Notes: a model not told the origin generated them from the sequence alone. DNA of 64,000 bases from Salinigranum rubrum (GCF_002906575.1 NZ_CP026309.1:1488001-1552000), one strand, 5' to 3'; positions 24,854 through 34,108 are shown, numbered from the stretch's first letter. A program made the numbers and translations.

Positions 24854-26650
24854 ATGGCCGCCGAAGCGGGTTCCGGCATCGTCGACAGCCTCATCGTCCT
24901 CCTGACGGTGTTCATCATCGCCGGGGGCGTCGGGACGCTCGTCGCAAAGATCGGAGACGTCCCGTACACCATCGCGCTGCTGCTCGCGGGCCTCGCGGTC
25001 TCCGTGATCGTCAGTGTTTACGCCAGCGTCGGTGCGGTCGGCCAGTTCCGCGACATCGTCGTCGAGAACCTCGCGCTGTCGCACGACCTCATCCTCCTCG
25101 TCATCCTCCCGCCGTTGCTGTTCGAGGGGGCGGCGACGACCGACCTCGAACGGCTCAGGGCCAACGCCGTCCCGATACTGACGCTCGCCGTCCCCGGGCT
25201 GCTCGTCTCCGTCGTCCTGCTCGGCGGCGTCGGCCTCGTCGTCTTCCCCGCGCTCGCGTCCGGCGCCGTCGCCGCACAGTTCTCCCTGCTCATCTCGCTG
25301 CTGTTCGCGGCGATGATCCTCCCGACCGACCCGGTGTCGGTGCTCGCGCTGTTCGAGGAGATGGGCGCGCCCGAACGGCTCTCCGTGCTGGTCGAGGGCG
25401 AGAGCCTCATCAACGACGGGGTCGGCGTCGTCGTCTTCAGCACGCTCTACGTGCTGGTGGTCGACGGTGCGAACCCCGACGTCCTGTTCGACCCGACGGA
25501 ACTGTCGCTCGTTCTCGGCGAACTGGTCGTCGTCTCGCTCGGCGGCGCGGTCGTCGGCCTGATCGCCGGGTACGCGGTCTACAGCGTGATGGTCACGCTC
25601 GACGAGCAGATGACCGAAATCGTTCTGACGCTCGTCTTGGCGTACGGGAGCTTCCTCCTCGCGGAACACTACCTGCACGTCAGCGGCGTCATCGCCACGG
25701 TGGTCGCCGGGCTCTTCATCGGCAACCGCGGTGCGGAGTACGCGATGAGTCCTCGGACCAAGATATCGGTGTTCAACACGTGGGAGACCGCGGCGTTCCT
25801 CGTCAACACGTTCATCTTCATCGCTATCGGCGTCCGGACGCCCATCCTCCGACTGATCTCGAACTGGCATCTCATCGTCGGCGCCATCGTCCTCGTACTC
25901 GCCGCACGGGCGGCCATCGTCTATCCGTCGGCCTTCCTGCTCAACCGCGCTCGGTCGGTCGACCTCCCCCGGAACTACCAGCACGTCATGGTCTGGGGCG
26001 GCCTCCACGCCTCGATTCCCATCGCGCTCGTGCTCGGACTGCCCCGGTCGGGCGGCCTGCTCACGCCCGAACTGACCCAGACCCTCGAATCGATGGTGTT
26101 CGGGGTCGCCGCGTTCTCGCTCGTCGTCCAGGGGCTGACGATGGGCCGGCTCCTCGACCGGCTCGGCGTCGTCACCCGCTCGGAGGCCGAGGAACTGTAC
26201 GAACTGCTCGTCGGCCGGCGGCGCGCGGTTCAGGAGGCGCTCGACGCCGCCGAGGCGCTGTATCGAGACGGCGAGATACCCCGGGGCGTGTACGAGGACT
26301 TCGAGGCCGAGTACGGGAACGAACAGGAGGACCTCTCGGGGGCCATCGCGCGGCTGTTCGAGCGCCACCCGGAACTGCGCACCGAACAGCTCCTGATGGG
26401 CGAACGGCGGGTGCTCCAGCAGGAGAAGAGCGCGCTCATCGACGCCGTTCGCTCGGGGCTCATCGCGAGCGACGTCGGCGACCGACTCACCGAGGAAGTC
26501 GACCTGAAGCTCGACAGCGTCCGGAGCGGGGAGAGCACGGTCAAGGAAGTCGAAGAGGGCTACACCGAGTTCTGGCGCGAACGCGCCCGCGAGTTCGGAC
26601 TCGACGTCGGTGACGCCGACGACGGCGACCGGACCGACACGGCGGAGTGA
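24854..26650 (+). CDS. Na+(K+)/H+ antiporter, CPA1 (NhaP) family
   Basis: 598 residues with about 12 membrane helices (residues 5-430), then an acidic cytosolic tail (about 440-598) rich in Glu, Arg and Leu helices. The ion-binding motif TDPVSVLALFEEMG (about 158-171) and SLINDGVGVVVF (about 183-194) hold the conserved aspartates that exchange Na+ for H+. It maintains pH and low cytosolic sodium in salt-in cells. The start gives a short N-terminus directly before the first helix. It stands alone on the plus strand. Confidence 0.92.
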   Translation: MAAEAGSGIVDSLIVLLTVFIIAGGVGTLVAKIGDVPYTIALLLAGLAVSVIVSVYASVGAVGQFRDIVVENLALSHDLILLVILPPLLFEGAATTDLERLRANAVPILTLAVPGLLVSVVLLGGVGLVVFPALASGAVAAQFSLLISLLFAAMILPTDPVSVLALFEEMGAPERLSVLVEGESLINDGVGVVVFSTLYVLVVDGANPDVLFDPTELSLVLGELVVVSLGGAVVGLIAGYAVYSVMVTLDEQMTEIVLTLVLAYGSFLLAEHYLHVSGVIATVVAGLFIGNRGAEYAMSPRTKISVFNTWETAAFLVNTFIFIAIGVRTPILRLISNWHLIVGAIVLVLAARAAIVYPSAFLLNRARSVDLPRNYQHVMVWGGLHASIPIALVLGLPRSGGLLTPELTQTLESMVFGVAAFSLVVQGLTMGRLLDRLGVVTRSEAEELYELLVGRRRAVQEALDAAEALYRDGEIPRGVYEDFEAEYGNEQEDLSGAIARLFERHPELRTEQLLMGERRVLQQEKSALIDAVRSGLIASDVGDRLTEEVDLKLDSVRSGESTVKEVEEGYTEFWRERAREFGLDVGDADDGDRTDTAE

Positions 26651-26815
26651 GGCCGACCACGCCTCGCGGCGCCGTCCGCGAGCCACACGGTTGGGGAGGG
26701 TGAGGCTGCTCATCACTCTGTCTTCTAGTCTGTATTCCCGTCTCTGTGCCCGGGCAGAGCGTTACAGGGTGCCAGGCTACACCACACTTTTTGTTAGCTG
26801 TGTTTACTCTCTCCC

Positions 26816-27337
26816 ATGTTAGACAGTTCAGACGAGGCTCTGCTCCTCCAGCGGTACGGACAGATCGAACAGCGGTTGCAGAGCTACGACCGGACGATAC
26901 ACAACTCGTTCTATCTGAGTCTCGTCTATGTCGGTGCGGTGGTGGCCACAATCACACCACTGCCCGACTCTCCGGTCGTAACCTTAGTCGTCTTGGCGTT
27001 CTCCATATTCGTATCCCTCGGATTACTGTTCTGGAACGTGCAGGTGATGGAGGACCGCACCGAGTCGAACCGGCGCAAGGCGACGGTGGAGCGGATTCTG
27101 ATGAACGAACACGAGTTCGGAGACGCTGACCACGCGTGGGCTGACGTTCTGGGCGACCAACATCGCGTACAGGGGATACCGGTCTCTCCGAACGAGTCGC
27201 CCAGTACGACCAGTAACCCCGGTAGTTCGTCCGATAAGGACCGTTTGGTCCTGTTGTACTACCTCGGCCTTGCCGTGGTTTTTCGGGTAGTGTCGATTTC
27301 ATATCTCGCTAGCCAGGTACTCTCCGCTCTCGTCTGA
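26816..27337 (+). CDS. Small membrane protein of unknown function, lower GC
   Basis: 173 residues. An N-terminal soluble helix (about 5-32) leads to two membrane helices (about 33-50 and 55-78), a polar loop of 70 residues and a third hydrophobic segment (about 145-170). Codon use is less GC-rich than in the neighbours, with many A/T third positions, and Ser, Asn and Val are more frequent. The build is like the small SLATT-type or effector-like two-helix membrane proteins of defence islands, but no motif proves that. It may be horizontally acquired. A TTTTTGTTAG stretch lies 20-30 bases upstream. Confidence 0.75.
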   Translation: MLDSSDEALLLQRYGQIEQRLQSYDRTIHNSFYLSLVYVGAVVATITPLPDSPVVTLVVLAFSIFVSLGLLFWNVQVMEDRTESNRRKATVERILMNEHEFGDADHAWADVLGDQHRVQGIPVSPNESPSTTSNPGSSSDKDRLVLLYYLGLAVVFRVVSISYLASQVLSALV

Positions 27338-27405
27338 ATTACTCCGCCCGACCGCTCACCGCGCATCCGGAACTTTGAAACGACTGAACGGCGGATGTGA
27401 GTCCA

Positions 27406-27930
27406 ATGGCTTTTGAGGAGCTGCTGAACGACCCGGTCATCCAGAAGTACCTCCACGAACTGGTGGGACCGACGGGGATGCCGGTCGCCGCTGCACCGCC
27501 GGACGGGGAGGTGACGGACGAGGAACTGTCGGAGGAACTGGGGCTCGAACTCAACGACGTACGTCGTGCGCTGTTCATCCTCTACGAGAACGACCTCGCC
27601 TCGTACCGTCGGGTCCGCGACGAGGACTCGGGGTGGCTCACCTACCTCTGGACGTTCAAGTACGAGAACATCCCCGAGAACCTCGAAGAGGAGATGTACC
27701 GCCTCCTCGACGCGCTCGAAGACAGAGAGGAGTACGAGCGGACCCACGAGTTCTACCTCTGTGAGGTCTGCTCGCTCCGCTTCGAGTTCGGCGAGGCGAT
27801 GGACTTCGGGTTCGAGTGCCCCGAGTGTGGCTCTCCCCTGGAGTCGATGGAGAACGCTCGCCTGGTCGAGGCGATGAACCGTCGCATCGAGGAGTTGCGG
27901 GACGAACTCAACGTGGACGTCACCGGCTGA
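27406..27930 (+). CDS. tfe: Transcription initiation factor TFE (TFIIE alpha subunit)
   Basis: 174-residue archaeal general factor that helps RNA polymerase open promoters and stabilises the open complex. An N-terminal winged helix (about 5-88, with VTDEELSEELGLELNDVRRAL as recognition region) is followed by a linker helix and a zinc ribbon with Cys119-x2-Cys122 and Cys138-x2-Cys141. ATG 27406 is preferred to GTG 27397. The stop overlaps the start of the DUF2110 gene (TGATG), a widely conserved archaeal pairing. Confidence 0.95.
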   Translation: MAFEELLNDPVIQKYLHELVGPTGMPVAAAPPDGEVTDEELSEELGLELNDVRRALFILYENDLASYRRVRDEDSGWLTYLWTFKYENIPENLEEEMYRLLDALEDREEYERTHEFYLCEVCSLRFEFGEAMDFGFECPECGSPLESMENARLVEAMNRRIEELRDELNVDVTG

Positions 27931-28601
27931 TGGTCGTCCTCGCAACGAAGTGTTACGTCGCCGGCGACGCCCGGTCGCGTGCACTCGACGGAATGGACGC
28001 CATGCTCCGCGACGACCTCGGCGACCTCGACGTCGAGTGGACCGTCGGCGTCCGCGACGACGACTTCGTCTCGGTGACCGTCGAGGGCGACGACGAGACG
28101 GTCGCCCGCAACCTCCTCCGCGAGCGGTGGGGCGAGGTGCCCTCGGACGGCCGCCTCGTCGACGGTGAGACCTACACCGGAACCCTCGAATCGTGGGACG
28201 AGGACGGCTTCGTCCTCGACGCCGGGGCCCGTGTGCGAATCCCGACGGCGGAACTCGGCCTCGGGCGGGGGTCGGCGTCGCAGGTCCGCGACCGCTTCGG
28301 CCTCGTCCAGCACCTCCCCCTGGAGTTCGTCTACGGCGAGCCATCCAGGCTGTCGGACGCCGAGCGCGACCGCCTCTTCGAGTGGTCGCGCGGGCAGGGT
28401 CGTGTCAACGTCAACTCCACCACGAGGGGCGAGGCGCGCGCGACGGTCAATCGCGCGGGACACGCACAAGACATCGTGACGGTCGAACGGCTCGGCCTCC
28501 TCGAACAGAGCATCGTCTGTGCGGAGGGGACCGACCCGCCCGGACTCCTCGCCAGCATCGGCCGGCACCTTCCCGCGGAATTGAAGTGTGTCATCCCCTA
28601 A
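27930..28601 (+). CDS. DUF2110 family protein
   Basis: 223 residues, cytosolic. It begins MVVLATKCYVAGDARSRAL and has an internal KOW/S1-like beta section (ETYTGTLESWDEDGFVLDAG, about 76-95). The C-terminus is VNVNSTTRGEARATVNRAGH and the conserved end AELKCVIP. The family follows TFE in many archaea, suggesting a role linked to transcription or RNA, but its function is not established. Its start overlaps the TFE stop. Confidence 0.88.
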   Translation: MVVLATKCYVAGDARSRALDGMDAMLRDDLGDLDVEWTVGVRDDDFVSVTVEGDDETVARNLLRERWGEVPSDGRLVDGETYTGTLESWDEDGFVLDAGARVRIPTAELGLGRGSASQVRDRFGLVQHLPLEFVYGEPSRLSDAERDRLFEWSRGQGRVNVNSTTRGEARATVNRAGHAQDIVTVERLGLLEQSIVCAEGTDPPGLLASIGRHLPAELKCVIP

Positions 28602-28616
28602 AAGCGGGAAGACCCG

Positions 28617-29393
28617 ATGAACCGCCGCCACCTCCTCGCACTCGTCGGCCTCGCCTGTCTCTCTCTCACCGCCGGGTGTTTCGGTCCCGGCGCCATCTCC
28701 GGTGACCAACTCGACCAGGAACCCGCGGAGCCGTACGCGTGGGACACCGAGCGCGACGTCCACATCGCCGTCCAGACCGACTCGTCGTTCCGCGCGGTCT
28801 ACAACGTCTCGGGGGAGAGCATCGAACTGTTCAGACGCGACGGCTTCGGCGGCCGCAACCCCCTGAACGTCCGCGCCGTCCGCTACCGGTACCCGAACGG
28901 AACGGTCCTCACCGGCTCCGAACTGGAGGCCCGTGGCGGCGGCGTCGACCGGACGCGGGAGGTGGTGACGGTCGCCTTCCCCAACGGAACCGAGACGGGA
29001 CAACTCGCCTTCACCGCCGGGGCGACCCCGAAACGGTTCAGCCTCCCGGTGTTCGTCGAGGGCTCTTACGAGGTGGTGCTCCCGCCGAACCGCCGGGTCG
29101 ACCTCCCGGTCTTCGGGACCGTCTCGCCGCGCGGGTCCTCCCGGGAAGTCATCGACGGGCAGACGCACATCCGGTGGGAGGAGGTCACCTCCCGGGGCAT
29201 CACCGTCCAGTACTACCTCCAGCGTGACATCCCCATCTTCGGCGCTATCGCCGCCGTCTCGATGGTCATCGGCTTCGGCGGCGCCTACTACTACAAGCGA
29301 CAGATCGACCGACTCCGCGAGATGCGCGAGGAGATGGGGCTCGACGTCGAGGTCGAAGAGAAGGACGACGGGCCGCCGCCGGGGATGCGCTGA
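28617..29393 (+). CDS. Membrane-anchored lipoprotein (DUF5803-like)
   Basis: 258 residues. A short signal ends in a lipobox with Cys22 (SLTAGCFG). A beta-rich extracellular domain follows, then a C-terminal membrane helix (about 207-226, PIFGAIAAVSMVIGFGGAYY) and a charged cytosolic coiled tail (KRQIDRLREMREEM to the DDGPPPGMR end). It would be anchored at both ends. It lies 15 bases after the DUF2110 gene, a usual haloarchaeal order. I associate it with DUF5803; function unknown. Confidence 0.8.
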   Translation: MNRRHLLALVGLACLSLTAGCFGPGAISGDQLDQEPAEPYAWDTERDVHIAVQTDSSFRAVYNVSGESIELFRRDGFGGRNPLNVRAVRYRYPNGTVLTGSELEARGGGVDRTREVVTVAFPNGTETGQLAFTAGATPKRFSLPVFVEGSYEVVLPPNRRVDLPVFGTVSPRGSSREVIDGQTHIRWEEVTSRGITVQYYLQRDIPIFGAIAAVSMVIGFGGAYYYKRQIDRLREMREEMGLDVEVEEKDDGPPPGMR

Positions 29394-29789
29394 CTCGGCG
29401 AGACGGTCGACGTGTGACGACCGGCCGTCGCTCGCCGACAGGACGGTCCGGAGAGAACGGGAGAGACGCGAGTGCGAGGGGGAGAAACGTCCCCGCAGGT
29501 TCCGACGACGCAGGGGAAGGGGGAGAGCGATCGTCGACCGCGACTCGTCCCACTCTGCCGGTGGGCCACCGCATCGTGTAAAACTTTGTGATTGTCCGCG
29601 TGACACCCACGACGTGCGGTCCGGTCGCGGAACCGACCGGTTCGTCGGGGTGGTCGCGTTTCGCACACGGCAGTACGAACCCGCTGTCACCGGAACACTC
29701 ACAAACTGTTTTGCCACCGTGTTTGAAATAGCGTATCATGAGGAACACGGGCACACCATTCCCGAAACGTTCGGTCCCTCCCGCCAGTC
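29394..29789. other. Gene-free stretch between lipoprotein and TrmB-like regulator
   Basis: I see no credible gene in these 396 bases; short frames here are Arg/Ser-rich. The last about 90 bases hold AT-richer words (CAAACTGTTTTG near 29702-29713 and TTTGAAATAG near 29721-29730) that could be the promoter of the regulator starting at 29790. Confidence 0.4.
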
Positions 29790-30137
29790 ATGACGGGCGA
29801 AGCCGATAACAGGGCGCGCGAAGAGGCCATCGAGCAGCTCACCGAACTGGGGCTCGGGCTGTACGCTGCTCGCACGTTTGTCGGGCTCACCGTCCTCTCG
29901 AGGGGCACCGCCGTCGAGGTGAGCCGAACGACCGACGTTCCGCGGACCCGGGTGTACGACGCCGTCGAGGAACTGTCCGAGGCGGGACTCGTCGCCATCG
30001 AGGAGTCGACGCCGAAGCGGTTCACGCCGGTCGGTGGCGACGAGGCGGCCGACCTGCTCCTCGAACGGTACGAGAGCCGAGTGGAGACGTTGCGCGCGGC
30101 CCTCTCGACGGTCGAGGGGGAACACGACCGGTCCTGA
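29790..30137 (+). CDS. TrmB-family HTH transcriptional regulator (short form)
   Basis: 115 residues. The winged helix of TrmB proteins spans about 10-75: EEAIEQLTELGLGLYAARTF, the AVEVSRTTDVPRTRVYDAVE recognition region, and LSEAGLVAIEESTPKRFTPV wing. A short helix follows (to about 110). The sugar-binding C-terminal domain of full-length TrmB is absent, as in many haloarchaeal short forms, so the effector is unknown. It is upstream of the CinA-like gene with 82 bases between, possibly co-transcribed. Confidence 0.87.
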   Translation: MTGEADNRAREEAIEQLTELGLGLYAARTFVGLTVLSRGTAVEVSRTTDVPRTRVYDAVEELSEAGLVAIEESTPKRFTPVGGDEAADLLLERYESRVETLRAALSTVEGEHDRS

Positions 30138-30219
30138 CCCACGGGTCGCGGATTCGCCGGACGCTTCGGCACCGCTTCCGTCGCCTCGTCCTTTTTACCG
30201 TCGGGTTCCTACGCCGGGT

Positions 30220-30927
30220 ATGCGCGTAGCAGTCGTGACCGTCGGGGACGAACTCCTCGCCGGTGACACGGTGAACACGAACGCGACGTGGCTCTGTGAG
30301 CGCCTGACCGAGCGGGGCGTCGGGGTCGAACGCGTCACCACGGTCCCCGACCGCGTGGCCGACATCGCCCGCGTCGTCAACGAGTACCGCGCGGAGTACG
30401 ACGCCGTCGTGGTCACCGGCGGCCTCGGCCCCACCCACGACGACGTGACGATGGAGGGGGTCGCCGCCGCTGTCGGGCGGTCCGTCGAGCCACACGACGA
30501 GGCGCTGGAGTGGCTCACGACCCACGGAGGCTACCAGGCGGGCGACCTCGTCGAGGGGACGACGCACCTCCCGAGCGGGGCGCAGATGCTTCCGAACACC
30601 GAAGGCGTCGCCCCGGGTGCGGTCGTCGAGTCGGTGTACGTCCTCCCGGGAGTTCCGACCGAGATGAAGGCGATGTTCGAGTCCATCGCGGAGGAGTTCT
30701 CCGGCGAGTTGACCTACACGGCCGTCGTCGAGACGCCCGACCCCGAGTCGTCGCTCATCCCGGTGATGAGCGAGGTGCAGTCGGAGTTCACGGTCACGGT
30801 CGGGTCGTACCCCGGCGACTCCGTCCGCCTGAAGCTCTCCGGTCGGGAGGAACGGGAGGTCGACGCCGCGGCCGCGTGGCTCCGCGAGCGGGTCACCCCG
30901 ATGGATTCGGATTCGGAGGAGGAGTGA
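30220..30927 (+). CDS. CinA/MoaB-type molybdopterin-binding domain protein
   Basis: 235 residues. The N-terminal MoCF-biosynthesis fold is clear: VAVVTVGDELLAGDTVNTNA (3-22) and VVVTGGLGPTHDDVTMEG (about 63-80), the signature of CinA N-terminal domains. The C-terminal part ends in an acidic tail. The nicotinamide-mononucleotide deamidase domain of full bacterial CinA is missing, so this is the archaeal stand-alone form, proposed to act in ADP-ribose/NAD repair or pterin binding; the reaction is unproven here. ATG 30220 begins at the first strand. Confidence 0.87.
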   Translation: MRVAVVTVGDELLAGDTVNTNATWLCERLTERGVGVERVTTVPDRVADIARVVNEYRAEYDAVVVTGGLGPTHDDVTMEGVAAAVGRSVEPHDEALEWLTTHGGYQAGDLVEGTTHLPSGAQMLPNTEGVAPGAVVESVYVLPGVPTEMKAMFESIAEEFSGELTYTAVVETPDPESSLIPVMSEVQSEFTVTVGSYPGDSVRLKLSGREEREVDAAAAWLRERVTPMDSDSEEE

Positions 30928-31050
30928 TTACCGGCCGAGATACAGCATCCACGCGACGGTCACGAGCAGGCTCGCGACGAGCACGACCGTCCCCGTCGCC
31001 CCGATGGGTAACGCCATCTCCGCGGTCTCCTGAAGCACGAGCGGATCCAT
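30928..31050 (-). CDS. 40-residue single-helix membrane protein
   Basis: Reading from ATG 31050 gives MDPLVLQETAEMALPIGATG followed by a hydrophobic helix TVVLVASLLVTVAWMLYLGR to the end. One membrane segment with a short acidic exterior head. Its TAA stop directly abuts the stop of the CinA-like gene, so the two converge with no spacer. It resembles small conserved haloarchaeal membrane peptides but I cannot name a family. Confidence 0.6.
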   Translation of the reverse strand: MDPLVLQETAEMALPIGATGTVVLVASLLVTVAWMLYLGR

Positions 31051-31160
31051 ACTCGAACGGACCTGCCCACCCCGCATAACCGTGGCGGTTCCGGTGAGTG
31101 AAACCACCGTCCCGCGCTTCGACACCGCGGCCTTTTGTCCGTCCTCCCTCTACAGTCGGT

Positions 31161-32228
31161 ATGCGCATCGGCGTCGTCGTCAACCCCATCGCGGGGTTGG
31201 GCGGACGGGTAGGGCTGAAGGGAACCGACGGGAAGGTCGAGGAGGCGCGCGCACGCGGCGCGGAACCGCGCGCCCCCGACCGTGCGCGACGGGCGCTCGA
31301 CGAACTCGCCGCGCGCGCACCGGACGCGACGCTCCTCGCGTGGGGTGGGTCGATGGGTGCCGACGCGGTCCGAGCGGCGGGGTTCGAACCGACCGTCCTC
31401 GGCGCGCCCGAGGGTGAGGAGACGACGGCGACGGACACGCGGCGCGCCGTCGAGGCCTTCCTCGACCACGACGTCGACCTCGTGTTGTTCGTCGGCGGCG
31501 ACGGCACCGCCGCGGACGTGGCCGAGGCGCTTTCGGACCTGGACTCGAACGCGACACCGATGCTGGGCGTTCCCGCGGGCGTCAAGGTGTACTCGTCGGT
31601 GTTCGCCGTCTCCCCCGAAGACGCCGCGGTCATCGCGGCCACGTTCACCCGTGTCGAGGAACGCGAGGTGATGGACATCGACGAGGACGAGTACAGGGAG
31701 GGGGAGGTGCATCCCGAACTCCGCGCCGTCGCGTGGGTCCCCGTCGCGGAGGACCTCCAGTCGTCGAAACAGACCGGCGGCGGTTCGGTGGAGGCGCTCG
31801 CCGAGGGCGTCGCACACGGCGTCCGGGGGGGCGTCACCTACGTTCTCGGCCCGGGAAGCACCGTCGGCGCGGTCAAGCGCGCGCTCGGCTTCGAGGGGTC
31901 CCCGCTCGGCGTGGACGTGTGGCGCGACGGCGAGGTGCTCGTCCGCGACGGGAGCGAGGCGGATATCCTCGCGGCGCTGGGCGAGGAGAACGTGGTCGTC
32001 GTCTCGCCCATCGGCGGGCAGGGGTTCGTCTTCGGCCGCGGCAATCCACAACTCTCCCCGGCCGTCGTCCGCCGCTGTGACCTCCAGATCGTCGCCTCGC
32101 GGGCGAAACTCGACGACATCGGCGTCCTCCGCGTCGACACCGACGACCCCGACCTCGATGCCGCCCTCAGGGGCTGGACGCGGGTCCGCGTCGGCCGCGT
32201 CGAACAGCGGATGATGGAAATCGTCTGA
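31161..32228 (+). CDS. ATP-NAD kinase-like protein
   Basis: 355 residues. The kinase motif VGGDGT (111-116) and MRIGVVVNPIAGLGG (1-15) mark the NAD/diacylglycerol kinase fold. LLGVPAGVKVYSS-type sequence (about 133-146) contributes the nucleotide pocket, and IGGQGFVFGRGNPQLSP (about 287-303) is a family signature of the ATP-NAD/AcoX-like group. The exact phosphoryl acceptor is uncertain, since this group is distinct from true NAD kinases. Cytosolic; likely its own transcription unit. Confidence 0.87.
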   Translation: MRIGVVVNPIAGLGGRVGLKGTDGKVEEARARGAEPRAPDRARRALDELAARAPDATLLAWGGSMGADAVRAAGFEPTVLGAPEGEETTATDTRRAVEAFLDHDVDLVLFVGGDGTAADVAEALSDLDSNATPMLGVPAGVKVYSSVFAVSPEDAAVIAATFTRVEEREVMDIDEDEYREGEVHPELRAVAWVPVAEDLQSSKQTGGGSVEALAEGVAHGVRGGVTYVLGPGSTVGAVKRALGFEGSPLGVDVWRDGEVLVRDGSEADILAALGEENVVVVSPIGGQGFVFGRGNPQLSPAVVRRCDLQIVASRAKLDDIGVLRVDTDDPDLDAALRGWTRVRVGRVEQRMMEIV

Positions 32229-32385
32229 TTCGTGGCGGGTTTCTCCCCCTTCTCCTCCCCCGCCTCTAGTTGCCTCCCCGTTCCGACCATGTGATATCCT
32301 CTCGTTCGGATTCCTCCTCGAAGCTAGTGTTGTATTATTGCTATACAGTGAAGATTAAGGTTGTTGAAGGGGAATGGGTGGACAT

Positions 32386-33417
32386 ATGGAGACGCGGAAG
32401 GTCCAGCGACTCGGTCCGTCGACGCTTGCGATGACGCTCCCGGCGGAGTGGGCGAAGGAACACGGTGTCGAGAAGGGTGACGAGGTGTCGTTGCGGATGG
32501 GCGGCAAGGGGACGCTGACGGTCCTGCCCGAATCTGCGAACACGGAGGACTCGAAGGCGGTTATTCGCGCGGACAAACTGAACGCGAACGCGCTCGAACG
32601 CGCTATCGTCGCCCAGTACGTGCTCGGACGGCGCATCATTCACATCGAGAAGTCCGAGGGGGCGCTCGACTCCGAGCACATCAACGCGGTGTACAAGGCC
32701 GAGACCCAGTTGATGGGCCTCGGCGTCATCGAGGAGACGCCCGAACGGATCGCCATCCGGTGTTCGGTCGACCCCGAGGACTTCACCCTCGACAACCTGC
32801 TCGAACGGCTGGAGAACACGGGGAGCACGATGCGCGGCGAGGCCATCAAGGCGCTCGCACACGGCAACCCGGACCTCGCCCAGCGCGCCCTGAACCGCGA
32901 GCGGCAGGCGAACAAGATCTTCGTCCTCCTCCTCCGACTCATCTTCACGGCGTATCAGAACCCGAGCCTCGCCCGTGCGGTCGGCTTGGAGGAGGGGTTC
33001 CCGCTCATCGGTTACCGCTCCGTCGCGAAGAACCTCGAACTCACCGCGGACAACGCCGAGGACATCGCGAACATCTGCTTGAACGCGGAGGACCACACCC
33101 TTGACGTCGACTCGGCGACGATGCGTCGCATCCGCGAGTTCACCGACCAGGTCGACGACATCACCGCGACGGCCGTCCGCGCCGTCGTCGACCGCGACTA
33201 CGACCTCACCATCGAGGTCCGCGACATGTTCCGCGACCTCAAAGACCGCGAGCGCGAGATCCTCGACGACCTCCCCGAGATGGAGAACCAGAAGCTCCTG
33301 CAGATCCGTGAGGTGCTCGTCAGCCTCCAGCAGACCGCGCAGTACGCGATGCGAAACGCCGAAATCGCGGCGAACCTCGCGCTCAACGAGGAGTCCGAGC
33401 ACGTCACGCTCATCTGA
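32386..33417 (+). CDS. AbrB-PhoU domain protein (phosphate/ion uptake regulator type)
   Basis: 343 residues. An N-terminal SpoVT/AbrB swapped-hairpin domain (METRKVQRLGPSTLAMTLPA, then KGDEVSLRMGGKGTLTVLP, to about 50) is fused to two PhoU helical bundles (about 110-215 and 225-330). Archaea use this fusion as a regulator of phosphate or potassium transport, combining DNA binding with metal-cluster PhoU repeats. ATG 32386 is preferred to ATG 32374 because family members start METRKVQ. An AT-rich stretch with TATTATTGCTATACAG (32333-32348) lies about 40 bases upstream as probable promoter. Confidence 0.88.
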   Translation: METRKVQRLGPSTLAMTLPAEWAKEHGVEKGDEVSLRMGGKGTLTVLPESANTEDSKAVIRADKLNANALERAIVAQYVLGRRIIHIEKSEGALDSEHINAVYKAETQLMGLGVIEETPERIAIRCSVDPEDFTLDNLLERLENTGSTMRGEAIKALAHGNPDLAQRALNRERQANKIFVLLLRLIFTAYQNPSLARAVGLEEGFPLIGYRSVAKNLELTADNAEDIANICLNAEDHTLDVDSATMRRIREFTDQVDDITATAVRAVVDRDYDLTIEVRDMFRDLKDREREILDDLPEMENQKLLQIREVLVSLQQTAQYAMRNAEIAANLALNEESEHVTLI

Positions 33418-33456
33418 GTATCGCGCCGCTACGGTCTCACTCGGGCCGCTGCTACT

Positions 33457-34038
33457 CTACGACCCTGCCGTCGTCACGACGAGGAGCACCACCGTGGCGA
33501 CGATTCCCGCGAGGAGATAGCTCCCGACTGCGAGGAGTGCCGGACGGAGCAGGTCACGCGCTCGCGCCCCGCGCAGGTCGACCGGGGTACGGAACGCCGA
33601 GAGTCGGACGAAGAGGACCGACGCCGGGAGGAGGAACAAGAGCCCTGCGAGCACCAGTCCGGCGGCGACGGAGACGACGTCCGTGGGGACCGTTCCGGGG
33701 GCGACGCCCGCGCCGCGTCGCCCGTGGGTCCACGCGACGACACGGCGCGTCGGGGCCGTCCAGAGCCACGCCCCGAGGACGCAGCAGGTCAGGTGGTAGA
33801 CGACGACGCGCCGAAGCGGGGTCTCGGCGGAGAAGGACGGCAGCGTCCACGGCGGCGCGAACCCGATTCCGGTCGACCACAGCACCGGCAGCGTGAGGAG
33901 ACCGCTCGTGAGGCCGACGAGCAACCAGACGCGAGCGTCGCGCACACTCAGGAGCAGCAGGTCGGGCCCTTCGAGGACGAGCAGGAACGAGACGAGCACC
34001 GCACTCGCGTGGAGCACCCGCACGGTCCAGCGTCTCAT
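33457..34038 (-). CDS. Integral membrane protein of unknown function
   Basis: 193 residues from ATG 34038 with about five hydrophobic segments (7-26, 34-52, 77-97, 118-142, 168-190). The second loop contains VWLLVGLTSGLLTLPVLWST. No catalytic or transport signature is recognised. The long Arg/Pro-rich extension in front of the chosen ATG is not haloarchaeal in composition. It lies downstream of the LEA-like gene on the same strand with a 70-base gap. Confidence 0.7.
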   Translation of the reverse strand: MRRWTVRVLHASAVLVSFLLVLEGPDLLLLSVRDARVWLLVGLTSGLLTLPVLWSTGIGFAPPWTLPSFSAETPLRRVVVYHLTCCVLGAWLWTAPTRRVVAWTHGRRGAGVAPGTVPTDVVSVAAGLVLAGLLFLLPASVLFVRLSAFRTPVDLRGARARDLLRPALLAVGSYLLAGIVATVVLLVVTTAGS

Positions 34039-34108
34039 CGTGGTCGTTCTCTCGAAGCGGCGACGGAAAGCGTGACCGGTGGGTGTCGGGAGAACCGACG
34101 CGCGCGAG

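Noticed and set aside
24854-26650. Possible fusion of the antiporter with a regulatory domain
   Set aside because: The acidic helical tail is typical for archaeal NhaP-type antiporters and shows no separate domain signature.
29737-29808. A 23-codon leader peptide before the TrmB-like regulator
   Set aside because: Starts at an ATG in an AT-rich promoter-like stretch but lacks codon bias and overlaps the regulator start out of frame.
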